Origin: Chloroflexota bacterium
GTDB taxonomy: Bacteria; Chloroflexota; Dehalococcoidia; Bin125
DNA: 64,000 bases
Reading direction: 5' to 3'
NCBI GenBank assembly: GCA_026707145.1
Contig: JAPOXK010000017.1
Span: forward strand, 54,791-118,790
In this document: piece by piece, positions 8,196 through 15,842 of the stretch
How positions within the stretch are numbered: position 1 is the stretch's first letter
Layout: each line of letters begins with the position of its first letter
Made by a program: the position numbers and the translations under genes
Notes under the pieces: model-generated
Database searches by the model: none
What the model was told of the DNA's origin: nothing
Seen by the model: only the letters and a program-made list of their open reading frames with translations

Positions 8196-9356
8196 GTGCC
8201 CGAGCGCATCGCTGGGATTCGCTGGACGCCCTTTCGGATTCCTTTCGCCCAGGAGTTTTCGATCGGGTCGGCGCCCGGCGCGCCCCTAAAGGCGCGAGAA
8301 GGCCTCATCGTCGAGCTCCAGAGTGATCGCGGCGCCCGCGGCCTGGGAGAGGCCTCGCCGTTGCCGGAGCGAGGGGAGGGCAGTGCCCCGGCTGCCGCCG
8401 ACCTGCTGCGCGAGTTCGGGCCGCTCCTCGTGGGCGCGGACTGGGGCTCCGCGCGGGAACGGCTCGGCGCGCTGCCCGATCGGCCGGGGAGACAAGCGGT
8501 CCGCTGCGCGCTCGACGTCGCGCAGCTCGATCTGACGGGCAGAGCGGCGGGCCTGCCGGTGGCCGCGCAACTCGTGCGGGAGTACGGCGGCCGGACCGCG
8601 GCTGCCGTTCCGGTCAACGCCACCATCGGCTCGCACGCGCCCGAGGATGTCCGGACCGCCGGCGCGCGTGCGCGGGCCGCCGGCTACTCCGCCGTGAAGT
8701 TGAAGGTCGGTGTGGCGGACACGCTCGAAGCCGAGCGGCTGCGGGTGGCGGCGGCCCGCGAGGCGCTCGGGCCGGCGGTGCGGTTGCGCCTGGACGCCAA
8801 CGGCGCCTGGACGGTCCCGGAGGCGATCGCGATGCTCTCCGCGCTGGAGACGTACGATCTCGAATGGGTGGAGCAGCCGGTCGCGGATGTCGCCGGCCTC
8901 GCGGCGGTGCGCCGGGAGTCGCGCGTCCGGATCGCCGCGGACGAGAGCGTCGGCGGCGCCGCTGCGGCACGGGCGCTGCTTCGGGCGGGCGCGGCCGACT
9001 TGCTGGTGCTCAAGCCGATGTCGCTGGGCGGGCTGCGGCCGGCCGCTGGGATCGCGCGGCTCGCCCGGCGCGCGGGTGCGGCCGCCGTCGTCACGACGAC
9101 GATCGATACCGGTATCGGCGCCGCTGCCGCCCTGCAGCTGGCGGCGACGCTGCCGGCCCCCGCCCCGGCCTGCGGCCTCGCGACGGCGTCGCTGCTGGCG
9201 GTGGACCTGTTACGGCGCCCCTTGCCTGTCGAGGCCGGCGTGATGCGTCTGCCCGCGGCACCGGGGTTGGGCGTCCATCTCGATCGCGATCTGCTTGCCC
9301 GCTACCGCTCGGGCGCGGTCGGGGAGTGCGGGGAGCTTCGCGCGGCGGCGCCCTAA
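8196..9356 (+). CDS. menC: o-succinylbenzoate synthase MenC (enolase superfamily)
   Basis: Dehydrates SHCHC to o-succinylbenzoate. The 386-residue protein has enolase-superfamily catalytic residues in order: Lys in KLKVG, Asp in LRLDANGAW, Glu in EWVEQP, an acidic metal ligand in IAADESV, and Lys in LVLKPMSLGG. GTG 8196 is supported by GAGGAGG 5-11 bases upstream. It closes the men cluster. MenH, MenE, MenB and MenA are not in the window. N-acylamino acid racemases share the fold, but position directly after menD favours MenC. Confidence 0.9.
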   Translation: MPERIAGIRWTPFRIPFAQEFSIGSAPGAPLKAREGLIVELQSDRGARGLGEASPLPERGEGSAPAAADLLREFGPLLVGADWGSARERLGALPDRPGRQAVRCALDVAQLDLTGRAAGLPVAAQLVREYGGRTAAAVPVNATIGSHAPEDVRTAGARARAAGYSAVKLKVGVADTLEAERLRVAAAREALGPAVRLRLDANGAWTVPEAIAMLSALETYDLEWVEQPVADVAGLAAVRRESRVRIAADESVGGAAAARALLRAGAADLLVLKPMSLGGLRPAAGIARLARRAGAAAVVTTTIDTGIGAAAALQLAATLPAPAPACGLATASLLAVDLLRRPLPVEAGVMRLPAAPGLGVHLDRDLLARYRSGAVGECGELRAAAP

Positions 9357-9402
9357 AGCGGCGCTGCGCCCTTCGCCGCGGATTCCGTGGAGGCGTTCCC
9401 GC

Positions 9403-10461
9403 CTAGCTGGCGCGTTCGGTGCCTACCCCGGCCAATCGCTCCCGCACGAGCCGGGCGGCGGCCTCCGCGGTGGAGATCCCTTCGCGCTCGGCCGCGCGCA
9501 GGATGCGGAGCGTGGTCTCGTACACGCCCTCGGCGAGCTGGCGGGCGCGGGCGGTGTCGTACCCCTCGATCTCCATCGCCACGTTGATGACCCCGCCCGA
9601 GTTGATCACGTAGTCGGGCGCGTAGAGGATGCCGCGCTCCTTGAGCAGCGCCGCGTCGGCCGGGTCGTTGGCGAGCTGGTTGTTGGCTCCGCCGCAGACG
9701 ACGCGGCAGCGGAGCGCCGGGATCGACGCGGGGGTGAGAACCCGTCCCAGGGCGTTGGGCGAGAGGATGTCGCATTCGGTCGTGTAGGCGTGGTCCAGCC
9801 CAACCGTGGCGGCGCCGATCTCCACCGCCAGCCGCTCGGCGGCCTCGGTGCGGATGTCGCTGAGGACGAGATCCGCGCCCTGCTCGGCGAGGTGCCGGGC
9901 GACGCGCCCGCCCACCTTGCCCACGCCCACGACGACGACGCGCCTGCCCGCGAAGGATTCGTCGTCGAAGGCGACCCGCAGCGCTGCGCGCATCCCCTGC
10001 ACGACCGTGGCCGCCGTCAGCACGGAGGTGTCGCCGCTGCCGCCGCGCTCGGGCGACGTGCCGACCACGAAGCGGGTCTCGCCGGCGACGATGTCTATCT
10101 CGGCCGTGGTGGTGCCCACGTCGGTGGTGGTGATGTAGCGCCCGTTGAGCGAGTCGATGAAGCGGCCGTAGGCTCGCAGCTGCGCGGGCGTCTTGCCGGC
10201 CGGGTCGCCGATCACGGCGGCCTTGCCGCCGCCGAAGGGCAGGTTGGCCGCCGCCGACTTGTAGGTCATGGCGGAGGAGAGCCGCAGCACGTCTTCCAGC
10301 GCCTCCTCCTCGGAGGCGTACGGATGCCAGCGCGTGCCGCCCAGCGCCGGTCCCCGGACGCTCGAGTGGATCGCCACGATGACCGACAGTCCCGCCGCCG
10401 CGTCTCGGTGCAGGATGACCTCTTCGTGGTCGAGGCTCTCCATCGCTGCGAACAGGCCCAT
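9403..10461 (-). CDS. Glu/Leu/Phe/Val dehydrogenase (leucine/valine dehydrogenase type)
   Basis: A 352-residue NAD(P)-dependent amino-acid dehydrogenase of the short branched-chain type. The substrate domain has ALGGTRWHPY and the glycine-rich LPFGGGKAAV with the catalytic Lys. The nucleotide domain has GVGKVGGRVARHL followed by an acid (LSD) that suits NAD. Length and N-terminus match leucine or valine dehydrogenases rather than hexameric glutamate dehydrogenase. It would interconvert branched-chain amino acids and 2-oxo acids. A GAGGGA motif lies 6 bases before the ATG. It is divergent from the following CoA-transferase, leaving about 155 bases for shared control. Confidence 0.85.
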   Translation of the reverse strand: MGLFAAMESLDHEEVILHRDAAAGLSVIVAIHSSVRGPALGGTRWHPYASEEEALEDVLRLSSAMTYKSAAANLPFGGGKAAVIGDPAGKTPAQLRAYGRFIDSLNGRYITTTDVGTTTAEIDIVAGETRFVVGTSPERGGSGDTSVLTAATVVQGMRAALRVAFDDESFAGRRVVVVGVGKVGGRVARHLAEQGADLVLSDIRTEAAERLAVEIGAATVGLDHAYTTECDILSPNALGRVLTPASIPALRCRVVCGGANNQLANDPADAALLKERGILYAPDYVINSGGVINVAMEIEGYDTARARQLAEGVYETTLRILRAAEREGISTAEAAARLVRERLAGVGTERAS

Positions 10462-10616
10462 GACGTTCCCTCGATGATCCCTCGTTCAGAATACTCCGGC
10501 GCATCGCGGCAGCCGTCCCTTTGGTGCCACGCGCTACATCTTGCCAGAGCGAAAAGGCGAGGAGCGGGGACGCGCGGGACGGGGACGGCCGGGCGCGGGC
10601 GGCTATCATCGCGGGC

Positions 10617-12029
10617 GTGAAGAGCAAGGTTGTCGAGAGCGCGCGCGAGGCGGTGGCCACCGTGCAGCCGGGCGCCGCCGTCATGGTCGGGGGCTTCGCG
10701 CCCATGGCCGCCTGGCCCAGCACGCTGCTGCGCGCCCTGGCCGAGCACGGCGCCGGCGGCCTCACCATCATCGCCAACGCCGTGGGCTACGGCCCCTACT
10801 CGCCGCAGGTGCTGGCGGAGCGCGGGCTGGTGGCCCGCTTCATCGGCTCCTTCGGCGGGCACACCAGCATCCCCACGGCCATGGAGCAGCAGATCCTGGC
10901 GGGCGAGGTCGCTTACGAGATCGTGCCCCAGGGCACCCTGGTCGAGCGCATCCGTGCCGCCGGGGCCGGCATCGCGGGCTTCTACACGCCCACCGGCGTG
11001 GGCACGGTGATCCAGTCCCCGGACAAGGAGGTGCGGGAGTTCGACGGCCGCCCCCATCTGTTCGAGCGGGCGCTGCCCGCGGACGCGGCCCTGCTGCGGG
11101 CCGACGTGGCGGACGCGGCGGGCAACTGCCGCTTCGACGGCACCACGCGCAACTTCCAGCCCGCCATGGCGAGCGCCGCCGCTACCGTGATCGTGCAGGC
11201 GGAGCGGGTCGTCGCGGCGGGGGAGCTGGATCCGGAGGAGGTGCACCTGCCGGGCATCTTCGTCGACGCCGTGGTGCGGGCGGAGATCCCCCGTGCGGAG
11301 ATCGTCGCGGAGGAGCTGGCGCGCGGCCGCGATCCCCTCAAGGACGCCGCCCGCGGCGCCGTGGTGCGCGGCATCCCCCGCGACCTCATGGCGCTGCGCG
11401 TCGCCCGCATGATCGCGGACTACCGCTACGTCAACCTCGGCGTGGGCGCGCCCACGCTGGTCGGACGGCACCTGCAGGAGATCGGCGCGCAGGCGGCGCT
11501 GCACGCCCAGAACGGCATCCTCGGTTTCCGCGGCCTGGAGGATGTCGAGGGCTGGAACCCGAGCTACTTCGACGCCAGCAGCCTCCCCATCGCTCCCCTG
11601 CCGGGGGCCGCCCTCTTCGACAGCGTCACCGCCTTCGCCATGGCTCGCGGCGGCCACCTGGACGCCGTCGTCCTGGGCGCCTACGAGGTCTCTCGGCGGG
11701 GCGACCTGGCCAACTGGTCGCGGCCGGGCGTGGGCGCGGGCCGCATCGGCGGCGCCATGGACCTGCTGGCGGGCGGCGGCGAGGTGATCGCTCTGCTCGA
11801 GCACACCACCCGCGACGGCCGGCCGCGCATCGTGGAGGAGTGTTCCCTGCCGCTCACGGGCCGCCGCTGCGTCTCCACCATCGTCACCAACCTCGCCCTC
11901 ATCGGCGTGACGGCGGACGGTCTCGTCCTGCGCGAGATCGCCCCCGGCGTCTCACCCGACGAGGTCAAGGAAGCGACCGGCTGCCCGATCGCCATCCCCG
12001 ACGACCCGCCGCCGATGGCCTTCGACTAG
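10617..12029 (+). CDS. fused A/B family I CoA-transferase with Glu-to-Gln at the catalytic position
   Basis: A 470-residue single-chain protein joining both halves of a family I (SCOT-type) 3-oxoacid CoA-transferase. The N-terminal half has the subunit A pattern VMVGGFAPMAAWPSTLL; the C-terminal half begins near DYRYVNLGVGAPTL. Where subunit B normally has the ENG motif whose Glu forms the covalent CoA thioester, this protein reads QNGILG, Gln298 (codon at 11508). Its two paralogues at 19902 and 21300 keep the Glu. It may therefore be non-catalytic, use another mechanism, or bear a recent mutation. GTG 10617 is preferred by alignment with the paralogues. Confidence 0.82.
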   Translation: MKSKVVESAREAVATVQPGAAVMVGGFAPMAAWPSTLLRALAEHGAGGLTIIANAVGYGPYSPQVLAERGLVARFIGSFGGHTSIPTAMEQQILAGEVAYEIVPQGTLVERIRAAGAGIAGFYTPTGVGTVIQSPDKEVREFDGRPHLFERALPADAALLRADVADAAGNCRFDGTTRNFQPAMASAAATVIVQAERVVAAGELDPEEVHLPGIFVDAVVRAEIPRAEIVAEELARGRDPLKDAARGAVVRGIPRDLMALRVARMIADYRYVNLGVGAPTLVGRHLQEIGAQAALHAQNGILGFRGLEDVEGWNPSYFDASSLPIAPLPGAALFDSVTAFAMARGGHLDAVVLGAYEVSRRGDLANWSRPGVGAGRIGGAMDLLAGGGEVIALLEHTTRDGRPRIVEECSLPLTGRRCVSTIVTNLALIGVTADGLVLREIAPGVSPDEVKEATGCPIAIPDDPPPMAFD

Positions 12030-12045
12030 CGATACTTTGATCGGA

Positions 12046-12065
12046 ACTTATATACTTCTGCACAC
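12046..12065. repeat. left arm of a 17/20 inverted repeat
   Basis: ActTATATAC-type segment (12046-12065) matches the reverse complement of 14031-14050 at 17 of 20 positions, including TTATATAC and TGCACAC. It lies just after the CoA-transferase stop and may mark the outer end of an inserted element. Confidence 0.4.
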
Positions 12066-12082
12066 CGCCCGAGGAAATGTGT

Positions 12083-12094
12083 TCAGTTGACCGG
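12083..12094. repeat. left arm of a perfect 12-bp inverted repeat
   Basis: tcagttgaccgg here is the exact reverse complement of 13626-13637. The two arms enclose the 129-residue gene, the transposase remnant and the DUF3800 gene, as terminal repeats of a 1.55-kb element would. No matching target-site duplication is evident outside the arms. Confidence 0.45.
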
Positions 12095-12120
12095 GTTTTT
12101 GCCCTAGTGTCTGTTGACAT

Positions 12121-12510
12121 TTAGGAGGGATCGGGTGATGTGCCTGGATCGTCTTGGCGTTCCAGCCATTTTCGGATGCGCTCAGGGTCCAAAAGCCCCG
12201 GTGGGAACCCGTTCTCTTCCCAATGTCGGATCAGGTTGTCGATATTCAACTCGACAGATGCCCACACCTCGACCATCGCCTGTAAGGCCACAAGTTTATT
12301 GGTTTGGTCCCGAGTCAAGGGGGGAGTAGTTGGTGACCCAGCCTTGGCGCGATCTAGAGCTTCGCTGAAACCATCGAGAAATCGCTGCCGATCTATAGTC
12401 TCAAGCGCCGTAATCCCCCCTGCTACGCAGCCCAGAAAAGGCGCGAGTACGTCGATAAATGCCTCGGGTGGCAGGTTGATCGGGTCCGTGATCGGCGGGG
12501 ATGGCGACAT
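12121..12510 (-). CDS. hypothetical protein
   Basis: A 129-residue protein I do not recognise. AAGGAGG four bases before the ATG argues that it is a real gene. It looks soluble and largely helical, with a conserved-looking stretch around AMVEVWASVELNIDNLIRHW and a proline-rich N-terminus; there is no signal peptide or membrane segment. Base composition is lower in GC than the flanking metabolic genes. It lies between inverted-repeat arms next to a transposase remnant, which suggests accessory cargo. Confidence 0.55.
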   Translation of the reverse strand: MSPSPPITDPINLPPEAFIDVLAPFLGCVAGGITALETIDRQRFLDGFSEALDRAKAGSPTTPPLTRDQTNKLVALQAMVEVWASVELNIDNLIRHWEENGFPPGLLDPERIRKWLERQDDPGTSPDPS

Positions 12511-12548
12511 GCGGCCTCCTTGTTGCCACTCTGAAGATACCCCAATTC

Positions 12549-12851
12549 TACCGAGTGGAGGCTGGCGTGCCCTCGTATCGTGGCCTACCGAATCACGCGA
12601 TGGTCCGGCATAGCACGGGTAAGTACGTGCAGGAGCAGGCGCACGTCAACGGCATGGAATCATTCTGGGGTCTCCTCAAGCGCGGATACCACGGCACCTA
12701 CCACTGGATGAACTGGAAGCACATGGACCGCTACGTGCGGGAGTTCACAGGACGGCACAACGCCCGGTCGTTGCATACGGCTGCTCAGATCTCGGAGATG
12801 GTGCGTGGGATGGTGGGGAAGCGGCTGCCGTACAAGGATCTGTTAACATAA
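12549..12851 (+). pseudogene. IS1595-family (ISXO2-like) transposase, C-terminal remnant
   Basis: About 100 codons matching the C-terminal end of ISXO2-like IS1595 transposases. HVNGMESFWGLLKRGYHGTYH contains the last acid of the DDE-type triad, followed by DRYVREFTGRHNAR. The first two catalytic acids and the zinc-ribbon N-terminus are absent, since the frame loses homology before 12549. It is therefore a 5'-deleted relic that cannot transpose itself. It sits inside the island bounded by inverted repeats. Confidence 0.75.
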
Positions 12852-12963
12852 TCGTGTCTAGCATGTTTGTCAAGCTCGTATGTTCTATCCTATCCTACAG
12901 ACGATAAGGGGCTGGTGAAAAAGCGCCGCGCGTTCCTCTGGTTCCACCGGATAGCCAGCCAAA

Positions 12964-13605
12964 CTACTCTCCAAAGATATTGAACTCGGTTTTGATCTTG
13001 TCAGCGATGAAGCTGTAGGCATCATCCTTTCCGTTCTCCCACTTGCGCTGGATTGCCCAGGAGCAGTAGTCAGCTACTTGTAGCCCTGGGTCTTCCGAGG
13101 CCGCCCAGCAGGCCGTTCGAAATTTTGGGCCTCTAGCGACTTGAGCCACCACATCATCGATCGCGAATTGCACGGCCTCACGCCGCATTCCTGTCGTAAT
13201 GGTTGCCGCGATGACGAAGAGTTCATCCATCGGTGAGGCTATACGTGGAGCAACGAACTTGAGGTGTTGGAACCAGGCAGTTTTGTAGAACCTGAGATTG
13301 TCTTCTCTAAGACGTTGGTAGGTGCGCCGCTTGTTCAGAAGCGTTGCATCCACGCGAAACTTGTGTTTCGCAAGTGTTCCTAGGACTTGGAACCTGACCG
13401 TATTTCGATCCTTCTGGGCATGGAAAGCGCGATCGACAGGGAAGTGATCCCAAGCTAACTCACGCCTAAGACGCAGGAGCGCATGAGAGATAGCCTCGTC
13501 ATTGATAAGAGTGACCGTCGTAAGGATGAAGTACTTCGATGATCCAGAGACCTCGCTGAAGTTAAGGTCTCCTGATTCATCGCCAAAGACAAGCAGTCGG
13601 GTCAT
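12964..13605 (-). CDS. DUF3800 domain protein
   Basis: A 213-residue DUF3800 protein. The N-terminal FGDESGDLNF carries the family's DESG acidic motif, and the C-terminal LQVADYCSWAIQRKWE carries the conserved Q-x-AD segment, a layout reminiscent of RNase H-like nucleases. DUF3800 proteins are frequent in mobile and defence-associated regions, but their activity is poorly defined. ATG 13605 is chosen over an in-frame GTG at 13611; neither has a good ribosome-binding site. Composition is less GC-rich than the backbone. It ends beside the transposase remnant. Confidence 0.78.
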   Translation of the reverse strand: MTRLLVFGDESGDLNFSEVSGSSKYFILTTVTLINDEAISHALLRLRRELAWDHFPVDRAFHAQKDRNTVRFQVLGTLAKHKFRVDATLLNKRRTYQRLREDNLRFYKTAWFQHLKFVAPRIASPMDELFVIAATITTGMRREAVQFAIDDVVAQVARGPKFRTACWAASEDPGLQVADYCSWAIQRKWENGKDDAYSFIADKIKTEFNIFGE

Positions 13606-13625
13606 TACCACGAATCGAGTGAAAT

Positions 13626-13637
13626 CCGGTCAACTGA
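13626..13637. repeat. right arm of the perfect 12-bp inverted repeat
   Basis: ccggtcaactga, the reverse complement of 12083-12094. It lies between the DUF3800 gene start and the next small gene. The segment ggtcaactgacc (13628-13639) is itself a short palindrome, so an operator for the DUF3800 gene is an alternative reading. Confidence 0.45.
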
Positions 13638-13666
13638 CCAGATTTTCTGTAATTCAGTCCGGGCGG

Positions 13667-13897
13667 TTAGACCCGAGGTGGCGGCTTGGATTCTTTGAGT
13701 TTTGCCATCCGTGCCTCAAGGACTCGAGCGTCCAACTCGCCATGGATTAGCCTAGCGATCTCCTCGCCCATCTCGGCCCATATCTCAAGCGTGCCTGTCG
13801 GGGTACCCATGGCTTCGTATCGGTTGTAGATACGGAGCATGGCCTCATTGAATTCGTGCTTGACCAGCTCGCTCACGCGGCTTTCGGGTTCACTCAT
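13667..13897 (-). CDS. small hypothetical protein (76 aa)
   Basis: A 76-residue soluble protein of unknown function, rich in Glu and Arg and predicted largely helical (SELVKHEFNEAMLRIYNRYE, then EEIARLIHGEL). AAGGAG 8 bases before the ATG at 13897 makes this the likely start rather than the longer frame beginning at 13942. It is in the same orientation as the DUF3800 gene and lies 61 bases upstream of it, so the two may be cotranscribed. No toxin or antitoxin family is recognisable. Confidence 0.5.
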   Translation of the reverse strand: MSEPESRVSELVKHEFNEAMLRIYNRYEAMGTPTGTLEIWAEMGEEIARLIHGELDARVLEARMAKLKESKPPPRV

Positions 13898-14030
13898 CCA
13901 GTGCTCCTTGTACACGCCATCGTACACGCCCGATACTGACAACGCTAAGCAATCGGGACCTGTCGCGTGTTGTGCACAGGGTGGCTGCTGCGACGCTCAG
14001 CCGGAAGAGCATGCGCTGATGACTCGTCTA

Positions 14031-14050
14031 GTGTGCACACGTATATAATT
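14031..14050. repeat. right arm of the 17/20 inverted repeat
   Basis: gtgtgcacacgtatataatt; its reverse complement matches 12046-12065 with three mismatches. It is 13 bases from the end of the secreted nuclease gene. Chance similarity of AT-rich intergenic sequence is possible. Confidence 0.4.
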
Positions 14051-14063
14051 CTCGTCGCTTCCG

Positions 14064-14999
14064 CTAGTCGTCCTCGTGTTCGCCCTCCGTGTGACGCGGC
14101 ACCGAATTCGGGTGGTAGTGATTCGGATAGTAGATCGGACGGTAGCGCCGATCGCAGCCCCCGCTGACACGATTGCGCGCGCAGTGCGCATGCCAGTAGC
14201 CGTCGGCTTCGATCGTCGTGTCACCGTCCTCCGTCTCATCGCTTTCCGTCGCGGCGCACGCGTCGGTGAGCGCGCGGTCCTCCGCAACGCTGAGCGCATG
14301 TCCGTAGCGCGTCGCCGTCGAGCGATAGCGGGTCGCGTAGGCGCACGCGTTCGCGGTGTAGCCCGCCGCGTCGAGCGTCCGCCAGCGCGGAAGCCACTCG
14401 TGGGCGAGATCGTCGCTCTTCGATAAGTTGAAGCTGGCGACCGTCGGCACGAGATTCCGTGTGTCGTTATACGCGGCCCGCGCCGCCGATTCGCTCGTCA
14501 CGAGTTCGCACAAGAATGACCATGGGAGCACGTGATCGCGATGCCCGTGGGAGCCGATCGGATCGAGGCTGTAGAATCCCGTGGCTCCGCTCAGGAGTCC
14601 TATCGCTGCGCCGGACCATGACGGGCGATCGTCGCACCAGGCAGGCTCCTCCGTCTCCGGGACCGTGACGGACGGACTGTCTGTGGAGGTATCCGACGTC
14701 TCCACGGTCACGGTCACTATCACTGGAATGTCGACGGTGACGATGCTCGACTGATGCCAACGTCCGGACGCACTCACCGCCGACATATCGAGCGGGGTGC
14801 TGTGCGTCGTCCACGACCCATCGCCCGGTCTGGTAGAGAGATAGAGATGCTCCGGGTTGGCAACGCTCCGCCAGACGCGAACGTCCACGCGCGCCGTCGT
14901 CTCGACAGTTGTATTGGCAGCGAACACGCTGAACGCGCCGCCGAGAAGCGCAACACACACCAGCCCAGCGACAAGCACACGAAAATGCGGCAGCGACAC
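14064..14999 (-). CDS. secreted HNH/DUF1524-like nuclease
   Basis: A 311-residue protein with a cleavable-type signal peptide (hydrophobic run VLVAGLVCVALLGGAFSVFA, residues about 8-27, then ANTT). A Thr/Val/Ser-rich segment follows, and then an HNH-like core from about residue 155: RDHVLPWS, later NDTRNL, then a second Asn and KSDD followed by EWLPRW. That spacing fits the DUF1524/GmrSD-C type of HNH nuclease seen in extracellular DNases. The C-terminal tail is rich in His, Tyr and acids and has Cys pairs. GTG 14999 is preferred because AAGGGGG lies 7 bases upstream; a TTG 21 bases earlier is the alternative. Its leader may be structured. Confidence 0.65.
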   Translation of the reverse strand: MSLPHFRVLVAGLVCVALLGGAFSVFAANTTVETTARVDVRVWRSVANPEHLYLSTRPGDGSWTTHSTPLDMSAVSASGRWHQSSIVTVDIPVIVTVTVETSDTSTDSPSVTVPETEEPAWCDDRPSWSGAAIGLLSGATGFYSLDPIGSHGHRDHVLPWSFLCELVTSESAARAAYNDTRNLVPTVASFNLSKSDDLAHEWLPRWRTLDAAGYTANACAYATRYRSTATRYGHALSVAEDRALTDACAATESDETEDGDTTIEADGYWHAHCARNRVSGGCDRRYRPIYYPNHYHPNSVPRHTEGEHEDD

Positions 15000-15005
15000 G
15001 CGAGC

Positions 15006-15134
15006 GCCCCCTTGCGGCAAGGAACGCGACTACGTGTCAGAGCAGTCCATGAACCCGTGTGAACCGGCAAGGGGGCATGAAAACGCCACGGCCTTGCCCG
15101 TTCGATTCATCCGGGTCCAATCCACTGCTCTGAC
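15006..15134 (-). promoter_or_regulatory. candidate structured leader able to mask the nuclease ribosome-binding site
   Basis: On the minus strand the leader of the secreted nuclease gene holds an outer 11-bp perfect stem (15124-15134 with 15036-15046), an inner 7-bp stem pairing 15092-15098 with 15066-15072, and a 5-bp ACCCG/CGGGT stem between them. The inner strand at 15067-15076 is also exactly complementary over 10 bases to 15006-15015, which includes the AAGGGGG ribosome-binding site. The two pairings are mutually exclusive, as in riboswitch-type or thermosensor leaders. No known riboswitch class is recognised. Confidence 0.4.
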
Positions 15135-15174
15135 GGCGTCAGTGTCGCAGACCGCGCGGATGGGTCAAGGTCGG

Positions 15175-15327
15175 TCAGTCCGGATCAGCTACGGGTCCCG
15201 GTATCTCTGGTGGCTGCACGTGCGGGAGGAATTTTGGAACGTCGTTGATGCGATCGGCGTACTCGCGCGGTTGCTCCGCATTCAATCTCTGCTGATCGCT
15301 GGGCGTTCTCTCATTGACGCCGAACAT
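15175..15327 (-). CDS. candidate 50-aa small protein or leader peptide
   Basis: A short frame starting MFGVNERTPSDQQ and ending EIPGPVADPD, hydrophilic and proline-rich at its C-terminus, with plausible protein composition. An in-frame stop lies seven codons before the ATG. There is no ribosome-binding site. The ATG sits in the loop of a perfect 7-bp hairpin (TGACGCC 15315-15321 and GGCGTCA 15328-15334 on the + strand). It precedes the structured leader and the secreted nuclease gene in the same orientation. It resembles no family I know, so it may be chance. Confidence 0.3.
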   Translation of the reverse strand: MFGVNERTPSDQQRLNAEQPREYADRINDVPKFLPHVQPPEIPGPVADPD

Positions 15328-15365
15328 GGCGTCAGTGAATTGGGATCAAGCCGAGTGGCGCCGCC

Positions 15366-15779
15366 TCAGTTCAGCGCCACGACGTGCTCGACCGCGATCC
15401 GGATCAGGACCCGCTGCTCCCCTGGGGATCGGTAGGGGTATTCGTCCACGCCGAGGTAGTCCTTGGCGAGCTGGTCGATGTGGGCGTCGGCGCCCTCGCG
15501 GGTCATCTCGATCACGCGCCCGCGCAGCTCCACGTAGCGGTAGGGGTTGGCCGCGTCGATGATCGAGATGGCGACGCGCGGGTCGCGCCGCATGTTGGCG
15601 ATCTTGCGGCGGCCTTCGGCGCTGTTGAGGCAGATCACGGCGCCCTCGCGGTTGAGCCAGACCGGCGACGTTTGCGGGCTGCCGTCGGCGTTGATCGTGC
15701 AGACGTGCGCGAAGTGCGGCGCGCCCAGCAGGCCGGCGTGGCTCTCGGGAACGGACGGGAGGGACTGGATGTCGGGCAT
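15366..15779 (-). CDS. PPOX-class (pyridoxamine 5'-phosphate oxidase-like) F420/flavin protein
   Basis: A 137-residue split beta-barrel protein of the pyridoxamine-phosphate-oxidase-like superfamily. The typical opening FAHVCTINADGSPQTSPVWL is followed by RRKIANMRRDPRVAISIID and YVELRGRVIEMT, matching the PPOX-class F420-dependent oxidoreductase group that binds F420 or FMN. The reaction is unknown; relatives reduce biliverdin or handle F420. The presence of several LLM-class enzymes in the window fits an F420- or FMN-using organism. It is soluble, of normal length for the family, and appears to be transcribed alone. Confidence 0.82.
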   Translation of the reverse strand: MPDIQSLPSVPESHAGLLGAPHFAHVCTINADGSPQTSPVWLNREGAVICLNSAEGRRKIANMRRDPRVAISIIDAANPYRYVELRGRVIEMTREGADAHIDQLAKDYLGVDEYPYRSPGEQRVLIRIAVEHVVALN

Positions 15780-15842
15780 TGGCTCCTCTTCTCGTGCTTT
15801 GCTCTTGCGCCGTGGTAGCTGTTCTTTGCCTGAGAGACCGCG

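Noticed and set aside
12901..12930. possible IS end (ggggctggtgaaaaagcg)
   Set aside because: It looks like an IS terminus in style, but I found no matching inverted copy within the island.
15036..15134. tRNA-like or integron attC-like site
   Set aside because: The T-arm-like cgttcgattcat has no 5-bp T-stem, no anticodon arm fits, and the outer arms lack the GTTRRRY core of attC sites. A leader hairpin explains it better.
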